Shown: positions 1 to 8,474, counted from the first letter of the stretch. The stretch is 64,000 nt of DNA from Janthinobacterium sp. 64 (GCF_002813325.1 NZ_PHUG01000001.1:2418001-2482000); one strand, 5' to 3'. Numbers and translations: made by a program. The notes: generated by a model from the letters alone, not told the origin.

Positions 1-1
1 G

Positions 2-310
2 GCCAGCATCGACGTGTCGACCGTCAAGGGTGCCAACGATGCGCTGAAGATTCTCGATTCGGCTTTGTCGAGCGTCAACAGCCAGCGCGCTTCCTTCGGT
101 GCCTTGCAGTCGCGTTTTGAAACGGCCGTGAGCAACCTGGAATCGACCTCGGAAAATCTGTCGGCTTCGCGTAGCCGCATCCAGGATACCGACTTCGCGG
201 CGGAAACGGCCAAGCTGACGCGCGGCCAGATCCTGCAACAGGCTGGTACCGCGATGCTGGCCCAGGCCAACTCGCTGCCTAACGGCGTGCTGTCGCTGCT
301 GCGCGGTTAA
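2..310 (+). CDS. fliC: Flagellin, C-terminal part (5' end outside window)
   Basis: This is the last 102 residues of a flagellin, the filament subunit exported through the flagellar secretion system. The open frame runs to the left edge without a start, so the gene begins outside the window. The visible part is the conserved C-terminal D0/D1 helix: it contains [25 protein letters not shown] and the ending NGVLSLLRG, all hallmarks of bacterial flagellin C-termini that pack in the filament core. A strong terminator follows at 341-387, so flagellin is probably its own transcript, with flaG and fliD downstream under separate control. Other flagellin copies could exist outside the window. Confidence 0.95.
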   Translation, partial: ASIDVSTVKGANDALKILDSALSSVNSQRASFGALQSRFETAVSNLESTSENLSASRSRIQDTDFAAETAKLTRGQILQQAGTAMLAQANSLPNGVLSLLRG

Positions 311-340
311 TCACCACCAGGCAGTAACGTAGCTTAGCCC

Positions 341-387
341 TCCCCGGCCGGTCAGATGACGCATCTTGATCTGCCGGGGATTTTTGT
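341..387 (+). terminator. Rho-independent terminator after flagellin
   Basis: Arms TCCCCGGC (341-348) and GCCGGGGA (373-380) pair perfectly and are followed at once by TTTTT. The loop holds a second small hairpin (AGATG/CATCT). It lies 30 nt after the flagellin stop and would cap that highly expressed transcript. Confidence 0.85.
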
Positions 388-402
388 TTAGAGGACAACA
401 TC

Positions 403-780
403 ATGGATATCCAGGCAACAGGCGGCGTCCCAGCCGCACTGCAGCAGCGTACCGCGGTCACGTCAGGCGGCGCCACTGCCGCCAAGCCTGCGGCGCCTGC
501 GGCCACGGACAGCAATCCCACCGGCAAGGCTGCCAGCAAGGAAGACGCGCAGTCCGAGCTGAAAGAGGTCAAGCAGGTCGTCAGCGACATCAACAAGGCC
601 ATGCAGTTCATGTCGCGCGAACTGGAGTTTTCGGTCGACACCGACAGCGAGCGCACCGTCGTCAAGGTGATCGACCAGCAAACGCGCGAAGTCATCCGCC
701 AGATGCCCACCAAGGAAGCATTAGAAATCGGCAAGGCGCTGGAAAAAGTGCAAGGCTTGCTGATCCGGCAAACGGCCTGA
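403..780 (+). CDS. flaG: FlaG family flagellar protein
   Basis: A 125-residue protein of the FlaG family, often encoded between flagellin and fliD and linked to control of filament length; the exact mechanism is not settled. The N-terminal half (about residues 1-55) is Ala/Thr-rich and probably disordered. The C-terminal half carries the family signature around residues 85-110, including VVKVIDQQT and EVIRQMPTKEAL. GAGGAC about 10 nt upstream serves as ribosome binding site for the ATG. The gene sits between the flagellin terminator and the FliA-type promoter of fliD. Confidence 0.9.
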   Translation: MDIQATGGVPAALQQRTAVTSGGATAAKPAAPAATDSNPTGKAASKEDAQSELKEVKQVVSDINKAMQFMSRELEFSVDTDSERTVVKVIDQQTREVIRQMPTKEALEIGKALEKVQGLLIRQTA

Positions 781-836
781 GCCGCCGCCATGCCACCGCC
801 TTGGGCATAGGATAAACAGGCGGCCAAATACCCCTC

Positions 837-863
837 TAAAGTATGGATGAAACATGCCGTTAA
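837..863 (+). promoter_or_regulatory. FliA (sigma-28) promoter of fliD-fliS-fliT
   Basis: TAAAGTAT, an 11-nt spacer and GCCGTTAA match the sigma-28 consensus TAAAGTTT-N11-GCCGATAA at 13 of 16 positions. The -10 ends 34 nt before the fliD GTG. The geometry is the same as at the sites before flgM and flgK in this window. Confidence 0.8.
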
Positions 864-897
864 CCAGTTATATTCATGCATTCTCTAGGAGGTCATT

Positions 898-2895
898 GTG
901 GCTGTTGCATCCCTCAGTACTGGTGGCGTCCTCGACGTAAATAGCCTGGTCAGTCAACTGATGACCGTGGAAAGCCGCCCCTTTGTCGCCATGCAGAACA
1001 AAGAAAAGGCCATCACCACCCAATTATCCGCCTATGGCACCCTGAGCGGCGCCGTCGGCGCATTCCAGGGCACCGTCACCGCCCTGGCCGACGCCTCGAA
1101 ATACAAGGTGGCCAACGCCACCTCCTCGGACGACAAGGTGCTCACTGCAACCGCCGGCAAGGATACCGTCAAGGGTAACTACAGTGTCAATGTGGGCCAA
1201 CTGGCGCAGGCGCAAACCGTCAGCGCCGCCGGACAGCTCAGCACCAGCGCGCTGATCGGTTCTGGCGCCAGCACCGTGCTCACTTTTGACTTCGGCAGCG
1301 TCACGGGCGGCACCTTGGCCGACGGCAAGTATACGGGGGCCACTTTCGATCTCGATGCGACCCGCACGGCCCGCACCGTCACCATCGACGGCAGCAACAA
1401 CTCGCTGCAAGGCATCCGCGACGCCATCAACAAGGCTGGCGTCGGCGTGACCGCCAGCATTATTTCCGACGGTAGCAGCACGCCGAACCGCCTGGTACTG
1501 ACCTCGGACAAGAGCGGCGAAACGTCGAGCATGCGCGTTTCCGTCGCCGGCGACCAGGACTTGAGCAATTTATTGTCCTACGCGCCGAACGGCACGCAGA
1601 ACATGAAGCAAAGCAATGCTGGCCAAAATGCCAAACTGACCGTCAATGGCGTGGCTATCACCAGTCCGACCAATAACGTCGACAACGCCGTGCCTGGCGT
1701 GACGATGTCGGTACTGAAGATCGGCGTCAGCAATGTCGGCGTCAGCATGGACACCTCCGGCATCAAGACGGCCCTGAGCAACTTCGTCAAGGCCTACAAC
1801 GAGCTGAACACGACCATCACCGGCCTGACGGCAGTCACGCCGGACCAGAAGCAGGGTGCGGCGCGCACGGGCGGTCCGCTGGTGGGCGACTCGACTACGC
1901 TGAGTTTGCAGGCGAGCTTGCGCAAGATGTTTTCCAGCAACGTGCCCGGCTTGTCGGGTAGCGTGACGAGCCTGAGCCAGCTGGGCGTCGCCTTCCAAAA
2001 GGATGGCACGCTCAAGCTCGATACGGGCAAGCTGCAAACGGCCATCGACAAGAGTCCGGACGACGTCATCAAGCTGCTGGCCACGTCCGGTTCGACCAGC
2101 GACAGCCTGGTCAGCTTCGTCAGCTCGACCAGCAACTCGACGGTCGGCACCAAGGCCATCTCGATTTCCAAGCTGGCCACGCAAGGCACCCTGGCGGGCA
2201 GCGCGCCAGCGGGCCTGACCATCATCGCCGGCGTCAACGACAACCTTTCGATGACGATCAATGGCGTCAGCAGCAAGGCCACGCTGGTGCCGGGCACCTA
2301 CACGGCGGACAGCCTGGTCAGCCATCTGCAGTCGCTGATCAATGGCGCCTCCGGCAGCACCGACAAAACGGTCGGCGTGACGGTCAAGCAAGAAAACGGC
2401 GTCATCAATATTACCTCGAACAAATATGGAACCGCGTCGAAGCTGGAAATTACCGGCAACGGCGCCGATGGACTGTTTGGCAGCCCGACGATGACCACCG
2501 GCGTGGATGTAGCGGGCACCATCGACGGCGCCGTGGCCGTCGGCAGCGGTCAGACCCTGACCGGTTCACCCGGCTCCGGCAGCGCCGGCATTGCGGTGCT
2601 GATCAACGGCGGCCAGCTGGGCGGCCGTGGCACGGTGAATATTTCGAAAGGCGTCAGCGCCCTGTTTGCCAGCACGACCGACAGCTACCTGGGCACGTCG
2701 GGCTTGATTCAAAACAAGAACGATGGCTTGAACAAGAGCATTGCCGATATCACCAAGCAGCGCAATGCGCTCAATAGCCGCCTGACCCTGACCGAGGCGA
2801 GGCTGCGCAAGCAATACAGTGCGCTCGACGTGAAGCTCAGTTCGATGAACAGCACCACCAATTATTTGACTCAGCAACTGGCGAAGCTGTCTTAG
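898..2895 (+). CDS. fliD: Flagellar filament cap protein FliD (HAP2)
   Basis: FliD forms the pentameric cap at the filament tip under which flagellin folds. The 665-residue product is longer than the roughly 470 residues of the enteric protein. The N-terminus has the family motif LDVNSLVSQLMTVES (residues about 13-27). A flagellin-IN-like stretch lies near residues 445-520 (SMTINGVSS...LVSHLQSLING), and the C-terminal coiled coil ends MNSTTNYLTQQLAKLS. The start is GTG at 898, chosen because a perfect AGGAGG (887-892) stands 5 nt upstream and the next residues match the family. fliS follows after 30 nt and fliT after that, giving a fliDST operon behind the FliA promoter at 837-863. Confidence 0.96.
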   Translation: MAVASLSTGGVLDVNSLVSQLMTVESRPFVAMQNKEKAITTQLSAYGTLSGAVGAFQGTVTALADASKYKVANATSSDDKVLTATAGKDTVKGNYSVNVGQLAQAQTVSAAGQLSTSALIGSGASTVLTFDFGSVTGGTLADGKYTGATFDLDATRTARTVTIDGSNNSLQGIRDAINKAGVGVTASIISDGSSTPNRLVLTSDKSGETSSMRVSVAGDQDLSNLLSYAPNGTQNMKQSNAGQNAKLTVNGVAITSPTNNVDNAVPGVTMSVLKIGVSNVGVSMDTSGIKTALSNFVKAYNELNTTITGLTAVTPDQKQGAARTGGPLVGDSTTLSLQASLRKMFSSNVPGLSGSVTSLSQLGVAFQKDGTLKLDTGKLQTAIDKSPDDVIKLLATSGSTSDSLVSFVSSTSNSTVGTKAISISKLATQGTLAGSAPAGLTIIAGVNDNLSMTINGVSSKATLVPGTYTADSLVSHLQSLINGASGSTDKTVGVTVKQENGVINITSNKYGTASKLEITGNGADGLFGSPTMTTGVDVAGTIDGAVAVGSGQTLTGSPGSGSAGIAVLINGGQLGGRGTVNISKGVSALFASTTDSYLGTSGLIQNKNDGLNKSIADITKQRNALNSRLTLTEARLRKQYSALDVKLSSMNSTTNYLTQQLAKLS

Positions 2896-2925
2896 AGTTA
2901 ACGCATATCTACTAGAGGAAAACGA

Positions 2926-3381
2926 ATGTTTGGATCATCAAACAAAGGCGCGCAATCCTACGCCAAGGTTGGCCTGGAAACAGGCATAGGTGCCGCTTCT
3001 CCGCACAAGCTGATCGCCATGCTGTACGACGGCGCCCTGGTAGCCGTGCTGAGTGCGCAGATGCACATGAAAGCTGGCAATATCCCTGAAAAGGGCAAAT
3101 CCATTTCACGCGCCATGCAGCTGATCGACCAAGGTCTGCGCGCCAGCCTGGACAAGAATGCGGGCGGCGAGATCGCCGAAAACCTCGATGCGCTGTATGA
3201 ATACATGGGCGCGCGATTGCTGACGGCCAACCTGAAAAATGACCTGAACATCCTCGAAGAGATCCAGCGCCTTCTGACCGACCTGCGCGACACCTGGAAC
3301 GCCATAGGCACGCCTTCCGGCATGAATATTGCCGCTAGCGATGCCTCTGCTACCCGCATCTCCAACTATGCGAGCGCCTGA
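2926..3381 (+). CDS. fliS: Flagellin export chaperone FliS
   Basis: FliS is a small cytoplasmic helical chaperone that binds the flagellin C-terminus and prevents early polymerisation. The 151-residue product starts MFGSSNKGAQSYAKVGLETG and contains SPHKLIAMLYDGAL, the classic FliS motif in helix 1. AGAGGAAAAC upstream provides the ribosome binding site. It is the second gene of fliD-fliS-fliT and is separated from fliT by only 3 nt. Confidence 0.95.
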   Translation: MFGSSNKGAQSYAKVGLETGIGAASPHKLIAMLYDGALVAVLSAQMHMKAGNIPEKGKSISRAMQLIDQGLRASLDKNAGGEIAENLDALYEYMGARLLTANLKNDLNILEEIQRLLTDLRDTWNAIGTPSGMNIAASDASATRISNYASA

Positions 3382-3384
3382 CCC

Positions 3385-3711
3385 ATGATGACCAATCAAG
3401 AAGTCCTGACCACCTACGAAACCATGCAGACCCTGACGGGCCGGATGGTGACGGCCGCCAGCAACGCCGACTGGGACGCGCTCGAAGCGCTGGAGCAGCA
3501 AGTGAGCGCGCACGTGGAAGCGCTGAAAGCGAATGAAGAAAAAGTCGTGCTGGAAAGCGCCGGCCGCCAGCGCAAGGTCGCCCTGATCAAGCAAATTCTG
3601 GAAGACGACCGCAAGATCCGCGACCTGACCATGCCGTGGATGGCGCATTTGTCCAAGCTGATCAACAGCACGGGCACCGAACGGCGCCTGGCCAACGCCT
3701 ACGGCGTCTAA
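3385..3711 (+). CDS. fliT: Flagellar protein FliT (FliD chaperone)
   Basis: This 108-residue helical protein takes the FliT place directly after fliS, starting 3 nt after its stop. FliT family members chaperone FliD and, in enterics, also inhibit FlhDC. Sequence features are those of a short alpha-helical chaperone: heptad-like N-terminal helix (EVLTTYETMQTLTGRMVTAA), a central helix with many charged residues, and a short C-terminal tail. FliT proteins diverge quickly, so position supports the call as much as sequence does. Two adjacent ATG codons (3385 and 3388) could both start it. Confidence 0.85.
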   Translation: MMTNQEVLTTYETMQTLTGRMVTAASNADWDALEALEQQVSAHVEALKANEEKVVLESAGRQRKVALIKQILEDDRKIRDLTMPWMAHLSKLINSTGTERRLANAYGV

Positions 3712-3728
3712 ACGCAAGCGGGGGCGCC

Positions 3729-4916
3729 ATGTTGCCGAAGATGGATGCCATCGGCATGACGCCCCTGACCCCGGTCAAGGGCGCGCGCCCGGCCGACGCC
3801 GTCGCCGACCCGCGCCAGGCCGAGTTCCAGCGCTCGCTGCAAGGACTGATCGGTAAATCCATGCAGGGCCAGGTGCTGGCGCGCATGGGCGATGGCAGCT
3901 ACCTGGTGCGCGTGGCCGGTACGCCGGCCCGCATGCAGTTGCCCGCCGGCGCCCAGCCGGGCAGCGAGATTCCCCTGACCCTGATCGGCATCAATCCCCG
4001 CCCTTCGTTTCAAATCGGCAATAACCGCGACCAGCCCGCCAGCGCCCTGCTGACGTATGCGGACGCGGAAGCCGAGCCCGAGGAGGCAGAAACGCGCGGG
4101 CCCCAGACCGGCGCCGCCCAGGCGGGCACGCGCGCCAGCAGCACGGCCGCCACCCTGCTCAGCCGCGCGCCCCTGACACCGGCCAACTTGCTGCCCGCCC
4201 TGGCAGGCGATACACCGGCGCCGGAACTGAGCACCACCGCGCGCGCCATCAGCAGCGTACTCAGTCAGGCTGAAAGCGTGCCCGGCGCGCCCCTGTCCCT
4301 GGTCGGCAAGACGCCGCTGATGGCCGCGCCGGGAGCCGATCCCGCCCAGGTGGCGCAAAAGCTGCGCGACACGGTCGGCAGCAGCGGCCTGTTCTATGAA
4401 TCGCACGTGGCCGAATGGGCCGAAGGCAAGCGTCCGCTGGCCTCGCTGCTGCTGGAACCGCAAATGCAAAAGGCCGCGCCGGGCGAGGCGCCCAGGACGG
4501 GCACCGACCTGGCCTCGGCGCAGCTGATCAATTTACAGCTGCATACGCACGAACAGGCGCGCGTGCAGTGGCAGGGCGAAGCCTGGCCCGGGCAGAAGAT
4601 GCAGTGGGATATCAGCCAGGATGCGCCGGAAGGACAGCAGCACGCAGGCACGCAGGCCGACGAGGAAGCAACGGCCTGGCGCAGCAATGTGCGCTTCCAG
4701 TTCCCCCTGCTGGGCGACCTGGCCGCGCACGTGGTCTTGCAGGGCGGCCGGGTCGCGATCCAGCTGCAGGCCGGCAGCGAGGCCAGCGCCGACACCTTGC
4801 GCCAGCATGCGGCGCGGCTGGAAACGTCGCTCGATGCGGCCGGCTGGCCCCTGGCGTCATTGACGATCGCCGGCAAGCCGGAAGCGGCCGAGCCAGCGAA
4901 AACAGATGATGCTTGA
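3729..4916 (+). CDS. FliK-like hook-length-control domain protein (second copy)
   Basis: A 395-residue protein whose C-terminal part (about residues 290-380) resembles the Flg_hook domain of FliK: LGDLAAHVVLQGGRVAIQLQ followed by LRQHAARLETSLDAAGW. The N-terminal 60 residues look like a small beta domain (GQVLARMGDGSYLVRVAG), and the middle is Ala/Pro-rich. The usual fliK gene is present separately at 12121, so this is a second FliK-type protein. ATG 3729 is used because the longer upstream reading would overlap fliT heavily. The gene overlaps the FlhB-like gene by 11 nt. Pairing FliK-like and FlhB-C-like proteins mirrors the FliK-FlhB substrate-switch pair, but a role in switching is inference. 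Confidence 0.7.
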   Translation: MLPKMDAIGMTPLTPVKGARPADAVADPRQAEFQRSLQGLIGKSMQGQVLARMGDGSYLVRVAGTPARMQLPAGAQPGSEIPLTLIGINPRPSFQIGNNRDQPASALLTYADAEAEPEEAETRGPQTGAAQAGTRASSTAATLLSRAPLTPANLLPALAGDTPAPELSTTARAISSVLSQAESVPGAPLSLVGKTPLMAAPGADPAQVAQKLRDTVGSSGLFYESHVAEWAEGKRPLASLLLEPQMQKAAPGEAPRTGTDLASAQLINLQLHTHEQARVQWQGEAWPGQKMQWDISQDAPEGQQHAGTQADEEATAWRSNVRFQFPLLGDLAAHVVLQGGRVAIQLQAGSEASADTLRQHAARLETSLDAAGWPLASLTIAGKPEAAEPAKTDDA

Positions 4917-5235
4917 CGACACCAAGCGCAAGGTGCCGCAGACGGCCGTCGCCCTGGCCTACCAGAGCGGCACGCCGGCGCCCAAGGTGGTGGCCAAGGG
5001 CAGCGGCCTGATCGCGGACCAGATCATCAGCACGGCGCGCGAACACGGCGTCTTCGTGCATGAATCGAAGGAATTGGTGGCGCTGCTGATGGATGTCGAC
5101 CTGGACCGCCAGATTCCGCCCGGCCTGTATCGGGCGATTGCAGAACTGCTGGCCTGGTTATATCATATTGAATCTGCGAATGGCGGACCGATCCCGCCGC
5201 CGCCCGACACCAGCATCAACCTCACCGATACATAG
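4906..5235 (+). CDS. FlhB C-terminal-domain homologue (FlhX type)
   Basis: A 109-residue stand-alone homologue of the FlhB cytoplasmic C-terminal domain (EscU/YscU/HrcU family). Visible matches to FlhB are VALAYQSGTPAPKVVAKG, IADQIISTAREHGVFVHES and QIPPGLYRAIAELLAWLYH. There are no membrane segments and no NPTH autocleavage motif, in contrast to full-length FlhB at 41334-42530, which has NPTHYAVALKY. Proteins of this kind have been called FlhX and can partly replace the cleaved FlhB domain in some species. It overlaps the preceding FliK-like gene by 11 nt and precedes the PilZ gene. Confidence 0.85.
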   Translation: MMLDDTKRKVPQTAVALAYQSGTPAPKVVAKGSGLIADQIISTAREHGVFVHESKELVALLMDVDLDRQIPPGLYRAIAELLAWLYHIESANGGPIPPPPDTSINLTDT

Positions 5236-5245
5236 ACAGGCATCA

Positions 5246-6007
5246 ATGCAAGCACATATTATGGATTCCGGCCTCGAAAACTGGCATGACTTTGAAGTGG
5301 AATCGCGGCGGGAAATCATCGCCTTGCTGCGCAGCATCAGCGAAAAGAACCAGCTGATCCGCATGCTGATCCACGGTGAATCCGATGTGTGCGTCACCTC
5401 GATCCTGGAAGTCGATGCCGACCACAATGCCGTCATCCTCGACCGTTCCGTGAACACCGACCAGAACCGGCGCATGCTGGCCGCCAAGGGCATCTCGTTT
5501 GAAACCTCGCTCGACAAGATCCGCATCCTGTTTGCCAGTGCCCAGGTGCAAGAGTGCAATTACGGCGGCACACCCGCCTTGAAAATTGCCATTCCAGAAA
5601 CATTGATCCGTCTGCAGCGGCGCGAGTATTACCGCATGACCACACCCGTGAGCAATCCCGTACGCGTCTCGATTCCCCTGCCGCCTTCGCTCGGCGGCGC
5701 CGACGCCCTGTTTCCGCTGGCCGACATCAGCTGCGGCGGCATCGCCATCCTGGACAATAAACTGATACTGGGCGAGACCATCGGCAGGGACTATCCCGGT
5801 TGCCGCATCGACTTGCCCGACGTCGGCATCGTCACCGCCACCTTGCAAATTCGCAATTCGCTGGACATGACCCTGCTGAACAACAAGCTGAACCGCCGCC
5901 TGGGCTGCCAGTTCGTCGACCTGCCGCGCAGCATGCTAGCGCACGTGCAGCGCTATATCACGCGGCTGGAGCGGGAGCGCAATGCACGGATGGCTGGACT
6001 CAGCTGA
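5246..6007 (+). CDS. ycgR: Flagellar brake protein, YcgR family (PilZ domain)
   Basis: A 253-residue cyclic-di-GMP receptor expected to bind the motor and slow it when c-di-GMP is high. Residues about 20-120 form the N-terminal YcgR domain. The C-terminal PilZ domain starts with the ligand motif RLQRREYYRM (RxxxR type), followed by DISCGGIAI, the D/NxSxxG-like motif, so both c-di-GMP contact elements look intact. ATG 5246 is chosen; the frame stays open upstream but that part overlaps the FlhB-like gene, and ATG 5261 is a second option. It is the last + strand gene before the repeat at 6025-6090 and convergent fliE. Confidence 0.9.
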   Translation: MQAHIMDSGLENWHDFEVESRREIIALLRSISEKNQLIRMLIHGESDVCVTSILEVDADHNAVILDRSVNTDQNRRMLAAKGISFETSLDKIRILFASAQVQECNYGGTPALKIAIPETLIRLQRREYYRMTTPVSNPVRVSIPLPPSLGGADALFPLADISCGGIAILDNKLILGETIGRDYPGCRIDLPDVGIVTATLQIRNSLDMTLLNNKLNRRLGCQFVDLPRSMLAHVQRYITRLERERNARMAGLS

Positions 6008-6009
6008 TA

Positions 6010-6090
6010 CCCCAGCCGAAAGCTGGGGTCAGACCCGCCGGGGGAATGCATCCCAATGGGATGCATTCCGATTCCTTGGGAACTGACCCC
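6010..6090. repeat. 66-nt palindromic repeat element, copy 1, with adjoining hairpin
   Basis: The core element spans 6025-6090: arm GGGGTCAG (6025-6032), a perfect 13-bp hairpin GGAATGCATCCCA/TGGGATGCATTCC (6043-6069, one-base loop), and arm CTGACCCC (6083-6090). A second copy with identical spacing is at 27424-27489. Just to the left, CCCCAGC (6010-6016) and GCTGGGG (6022-6028) form another small hairpin that could end the ycgR transcript. It lies between convergent ycgR and fliE and resembles REP-type elements. Confidence 0.75.
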
Positions 6091-6118
6091 GGAATTTGCC
6101 TTTGGGGTAAATTAAACT

Positions 6119-6460
6119 TTACACCTGCATATTCATGATCTCGTGATACGCCGACACTAATTTATTGCGTACCTGCACCGTCGCCTGGAATTCGATGCTC
6201 GACTTTTGCATCGCCACCATCACATCCGACAGGCTGACCTTTTCGTCGCCCATGGTAAAGCGCTGGCCCAGCGCCGACGACGCCTTTTGCGCGCCGCTCA
6301 CGGAGTCGAGCGCGCTCTTGAAGGCGTCGGCAAAATTCACCTTCGCTGCCGGCATTTCGCTCTGGATCGCCGGTATTTTCGCCTCCGGCCGCGTGGCTGC
6401 CGACTTCAGTTGCGCGATCATCGCCTCGATCCTGCTGCTATCGATACCGCCTGTTTTCAC
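6119..6460 (-). CDS. fliE: Flagellar hook-basal body complex protein FliE
   Basis: FliE is the small rod-base protein that joins the MS ring (FliF) to the proximal rod and is the first protein exported by the flagellar system. The 113-residue product has the conserved C-terminal block, with FADAFKSALDSVSGAQ, VSLSDVMVAMQKSSIEFQ and VRNKLVSAYHEIMNMQV, characteristic of the family. It is transcribed away from fliF, so the 298-nt gap 6461-6758 is a divergent control region. Confidence 0.95.
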   Translation of the reverse strand: MKTGGIDSSRIEAMIAQLKSAATRPEAKIPAIQSEMPAAKVNFADAFKSALDSVSGAQKASSALGQRFTMGDEKVSLSDVMVAMQKSSIEFQATVQVRNKLVSAYHEIMNMQV

Positions 6461-6758
6461 TTTGCCTCCCGATTCTGGTCTGCTTCATATCTGTTCCATG
6501 CCTGTTGCACCCAGAGAACAAAACCCTGGCTTGCAAGGCAACGACGGGTACAATAACTTCCGTCACATGTTGCCAGGGTTCCACAATACCAGCGCCAACG
6601 CCAGCCGCTCGGCCGAGCAGGCGGCAAAAGCGCCTTCTGTTTGGACGATTGAAGCGCGTGACAGTGGCGGATAATTCTGCATATCGCCCCTCCTCCCGAG
6701 GAAGCGGCCCCCACGCACCACCCAATACCCGTCAAACCACACGCCCTGGAAGGCAATC
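6461..6758. promoter_or_regulatory. Divergent fliE/fliF control region with a 9-bp inverted repeat
   Basis: This gap must contain the promoters for fliE (-) and the fliF operon (+). A perfect inverted repeat AACCCTGGC (6522-6530) / GCCAGGGTT (6572-6580) brackets 41 nt. I see no sigma-28 or sigma-54 site of good quality here. A class-2 activator such as FlhDC would fit the gene order, but its loose site cannot be called by eye. Confidence 0.4.
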
Positions 6759-8474
6759 ATGGCTGTAGCCGAAGAAATCGATGTGAACCGCATACCGCCG
6801 GAACCGGCGCCTGCCCGCTCGCCCGTGGAGTCCGTGCAAGCGTTCGCCAAGACGCCGATGGGCAAGAATTTCCTGCGCGGCCTGGGTGTGGCGGCACTGA
6901 TCGCCATCGGCGTGGCCCTGTACATGTGGAACCAGCCCCCCGAATACAAGGTCCTGTTCTCCAACTATACGGACCGCGACGGTGGCGCCATCACCGCCTC
7001 GCTGGACCAGCTGGGCATCAAGCACAAGTTTTCCGAAGGGGGCGGCGCCATTCTCGTGCCCACCGAGCAAGTCCACGACGCGCGCCTGAAACTGGCCGCG
7101 CAAGGCTTGCCGAAGGGCGGCAACGTGGGCTTCGAGCTGATGGAAAACCAGAAGCTGGGCGTGTCGCAATTTCTGGAACAGGTCAATTTCCAGCGCGCGC
7201 TCGAGGGCGAACTGGCCAAATCGATCGAATCGGTGTCCGCCGTCGACACGGCGCGCGTCCACCTGGCCCTGCCCAAGCCGCAAGTATTCGTGCGCGACCA
7301 GCAAAAACCCACGGCTTCCGTGCTGCTGAACCTGCACCCGGGCCGCGGCCTCGATCAATTGCAAGTGAGCGCCATCGTGCACCTGGTGGCGTCCAGCGTG
7401 CCGGAATTGCTTCCAGTCAATGTCACCGTGGTCGACCAGGCCGGCAACCTGCTGTCGAACCAGGAAAAGGACAAGGACCGCGCCAACGGCATCAAGAGCC
7501 TGGACCCGAACCAGTTAAAGTACGTGCAGCAATTGCAGCAAAGCGTGATCAAGCAGGTCGAATCGATCTTGCTGCCCATCGTCGGCGAAGGCAATGTCCG
7601 CGCCGAAGCGACGGCCGATGTGGATTTCTCGCAAAGCGAGCAGGCGGCCGAAACCTACAAGCCGAACTCGCCACCGGAAGCGTCCACCATCCGCAGCCAG
7701 CAGACGAGCGAATCGACGGGCGCCGGCAATGCCAATCCGTCCGGCGTGCCGGGCGCGCTGTCGAACCAGCCGCCGGGCGTGGCGACGGCGCCGCTGACGG
7801 CCGAAGCGCCTGGCGCCCCGGGCGGCGCGCCGGCGACGCCGAGCCAGAAGGAATCGACGACAAATTATGAAGTTGACAAGACCGTGCGCTACGAGCAGAA
7901 ATCCATGGGCGGCTTGCGCCGCCTGTCGGTGGCCGTCGTCGTCAACTACCGCCGCAGCTTCGACAAGGATGGCAAGGTCACGGTCAGGCCGATTTCCCCT
8001 GCCGAAATGGTGCAGATCAATAATCTGGTCAAGGAAGCGATGGGCTACAACAAGGAGCGCGGCGACAGCTTCAGCGTAGCCAACTCGCCCTTCGACGGCA
8101 TCGACCGTGCGCCGGAAGGCAAGCTGGAGTGGTGGCGCGACCCGGCCAACTTGCCGCTGGCCAAAGAGCTGGCGAAATTCCTCATCACGGCCCTGATCCT
8201 GCTGTATATCTTCATCAAGATCGTGCGCCCGATGCTGCGCCCCGTGATGCGCAAGATCGACGATTTCGGCGCCCCGCCGCCCGTCATCGAGCCGGAACTG
8301 GCCAAGGAGGGCGAAGAAAACGAAGTCCTGCTCAGCGAAGCGGAACTGGAAGAGCTGGAAGAAGATACGGCGCGCGGTTATCGCGAAAACCTGGCAATGG
8401 CCCGAAAACTGGCGCAGGAAGACCCGCGCGTGGTGGCCAACGTCATCAAAGCATGGATAGGCAATAATGACTGA
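6759..8474 (+). CDS. fliF: Flagellar MS-ring protein FliF
   Basis: FliF builds the membrane-embedded MS ring on which the rotor and export apparatus assemble. The 571-residue product has two membrane segments: near residues 45-63 (GVAALIAIGVALYMW) and near 468-486 (FLITALILLYIFIKIV). Between them lie the YscJ-like ring-building domains (YKVLFSNYTDRDGGAI; LALPKPQVFVRDQQKPTASV). A Pro/Gly/Ala-rich linker occupies about residues 320-368. The cytoplasmic tail (LLSEAELEELEED...VIKAWIGNND) is the FliG-binding motif. It starts the operon fliF-fliR and overlaps fliG by 8 nt. Confidence 0.97.
   Translation: MAVAEEIDVNRIPPEPAPARSPVESVQAFAKTPMGKNFLRGLGVAALIAIGVALYMWNQPPEYKVLFSNYTDRDGGAITASLDQLGIKHKFSEGGGAILVPTEQVHDARLKLAAQGLPKGGNVGFELMENQKLGVSQFLEQVNFQRALEGELAKSIESVSAVDTARVHLALPKPQVFVRDQQKPTASVLLNLHPGRGLDQLQVSAIVHLVASSVPELLPVNVTVVDQAGNLLSNQEKDKDRANGIKSLDPNQLKYVQQLQQSVIKQVESILLPIVGEGNVRAEATADVDFSQSEQAAETYKPNSPPEASTIRSQQTSESTGAGNANPSGVPGALSNQPPGVATAPLTAEAPGAPGGAPATPSQKESTTNYEVDKTVRYEQKSMGGLRRLSVAVVVNYRRSFDKDGKVTVRPISPAEMVQINNLVKEAMGYNKERGDSFSVANSPFDGIDRAPEGKLEWWRDPANLPLAKELAKFLITALILLYIFIKIVRPMLRPVMRKIDDFGAPPPVIEPELAKEGEENEVLLSEAELEELEEDTARGYRENLAMARKLAQEDPRVVANVIKAWIGNND

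Noticed and set aside
1570..2391. Long - strand open frame inside fliD, and similar long antisense frames in fliG, fliI, fliK, flhA and rne
   Set aside because: These are mirror frames of GC-rich coding DNA; composition is Arg/Ala/His/Gln-rich and no domain is recognisable.
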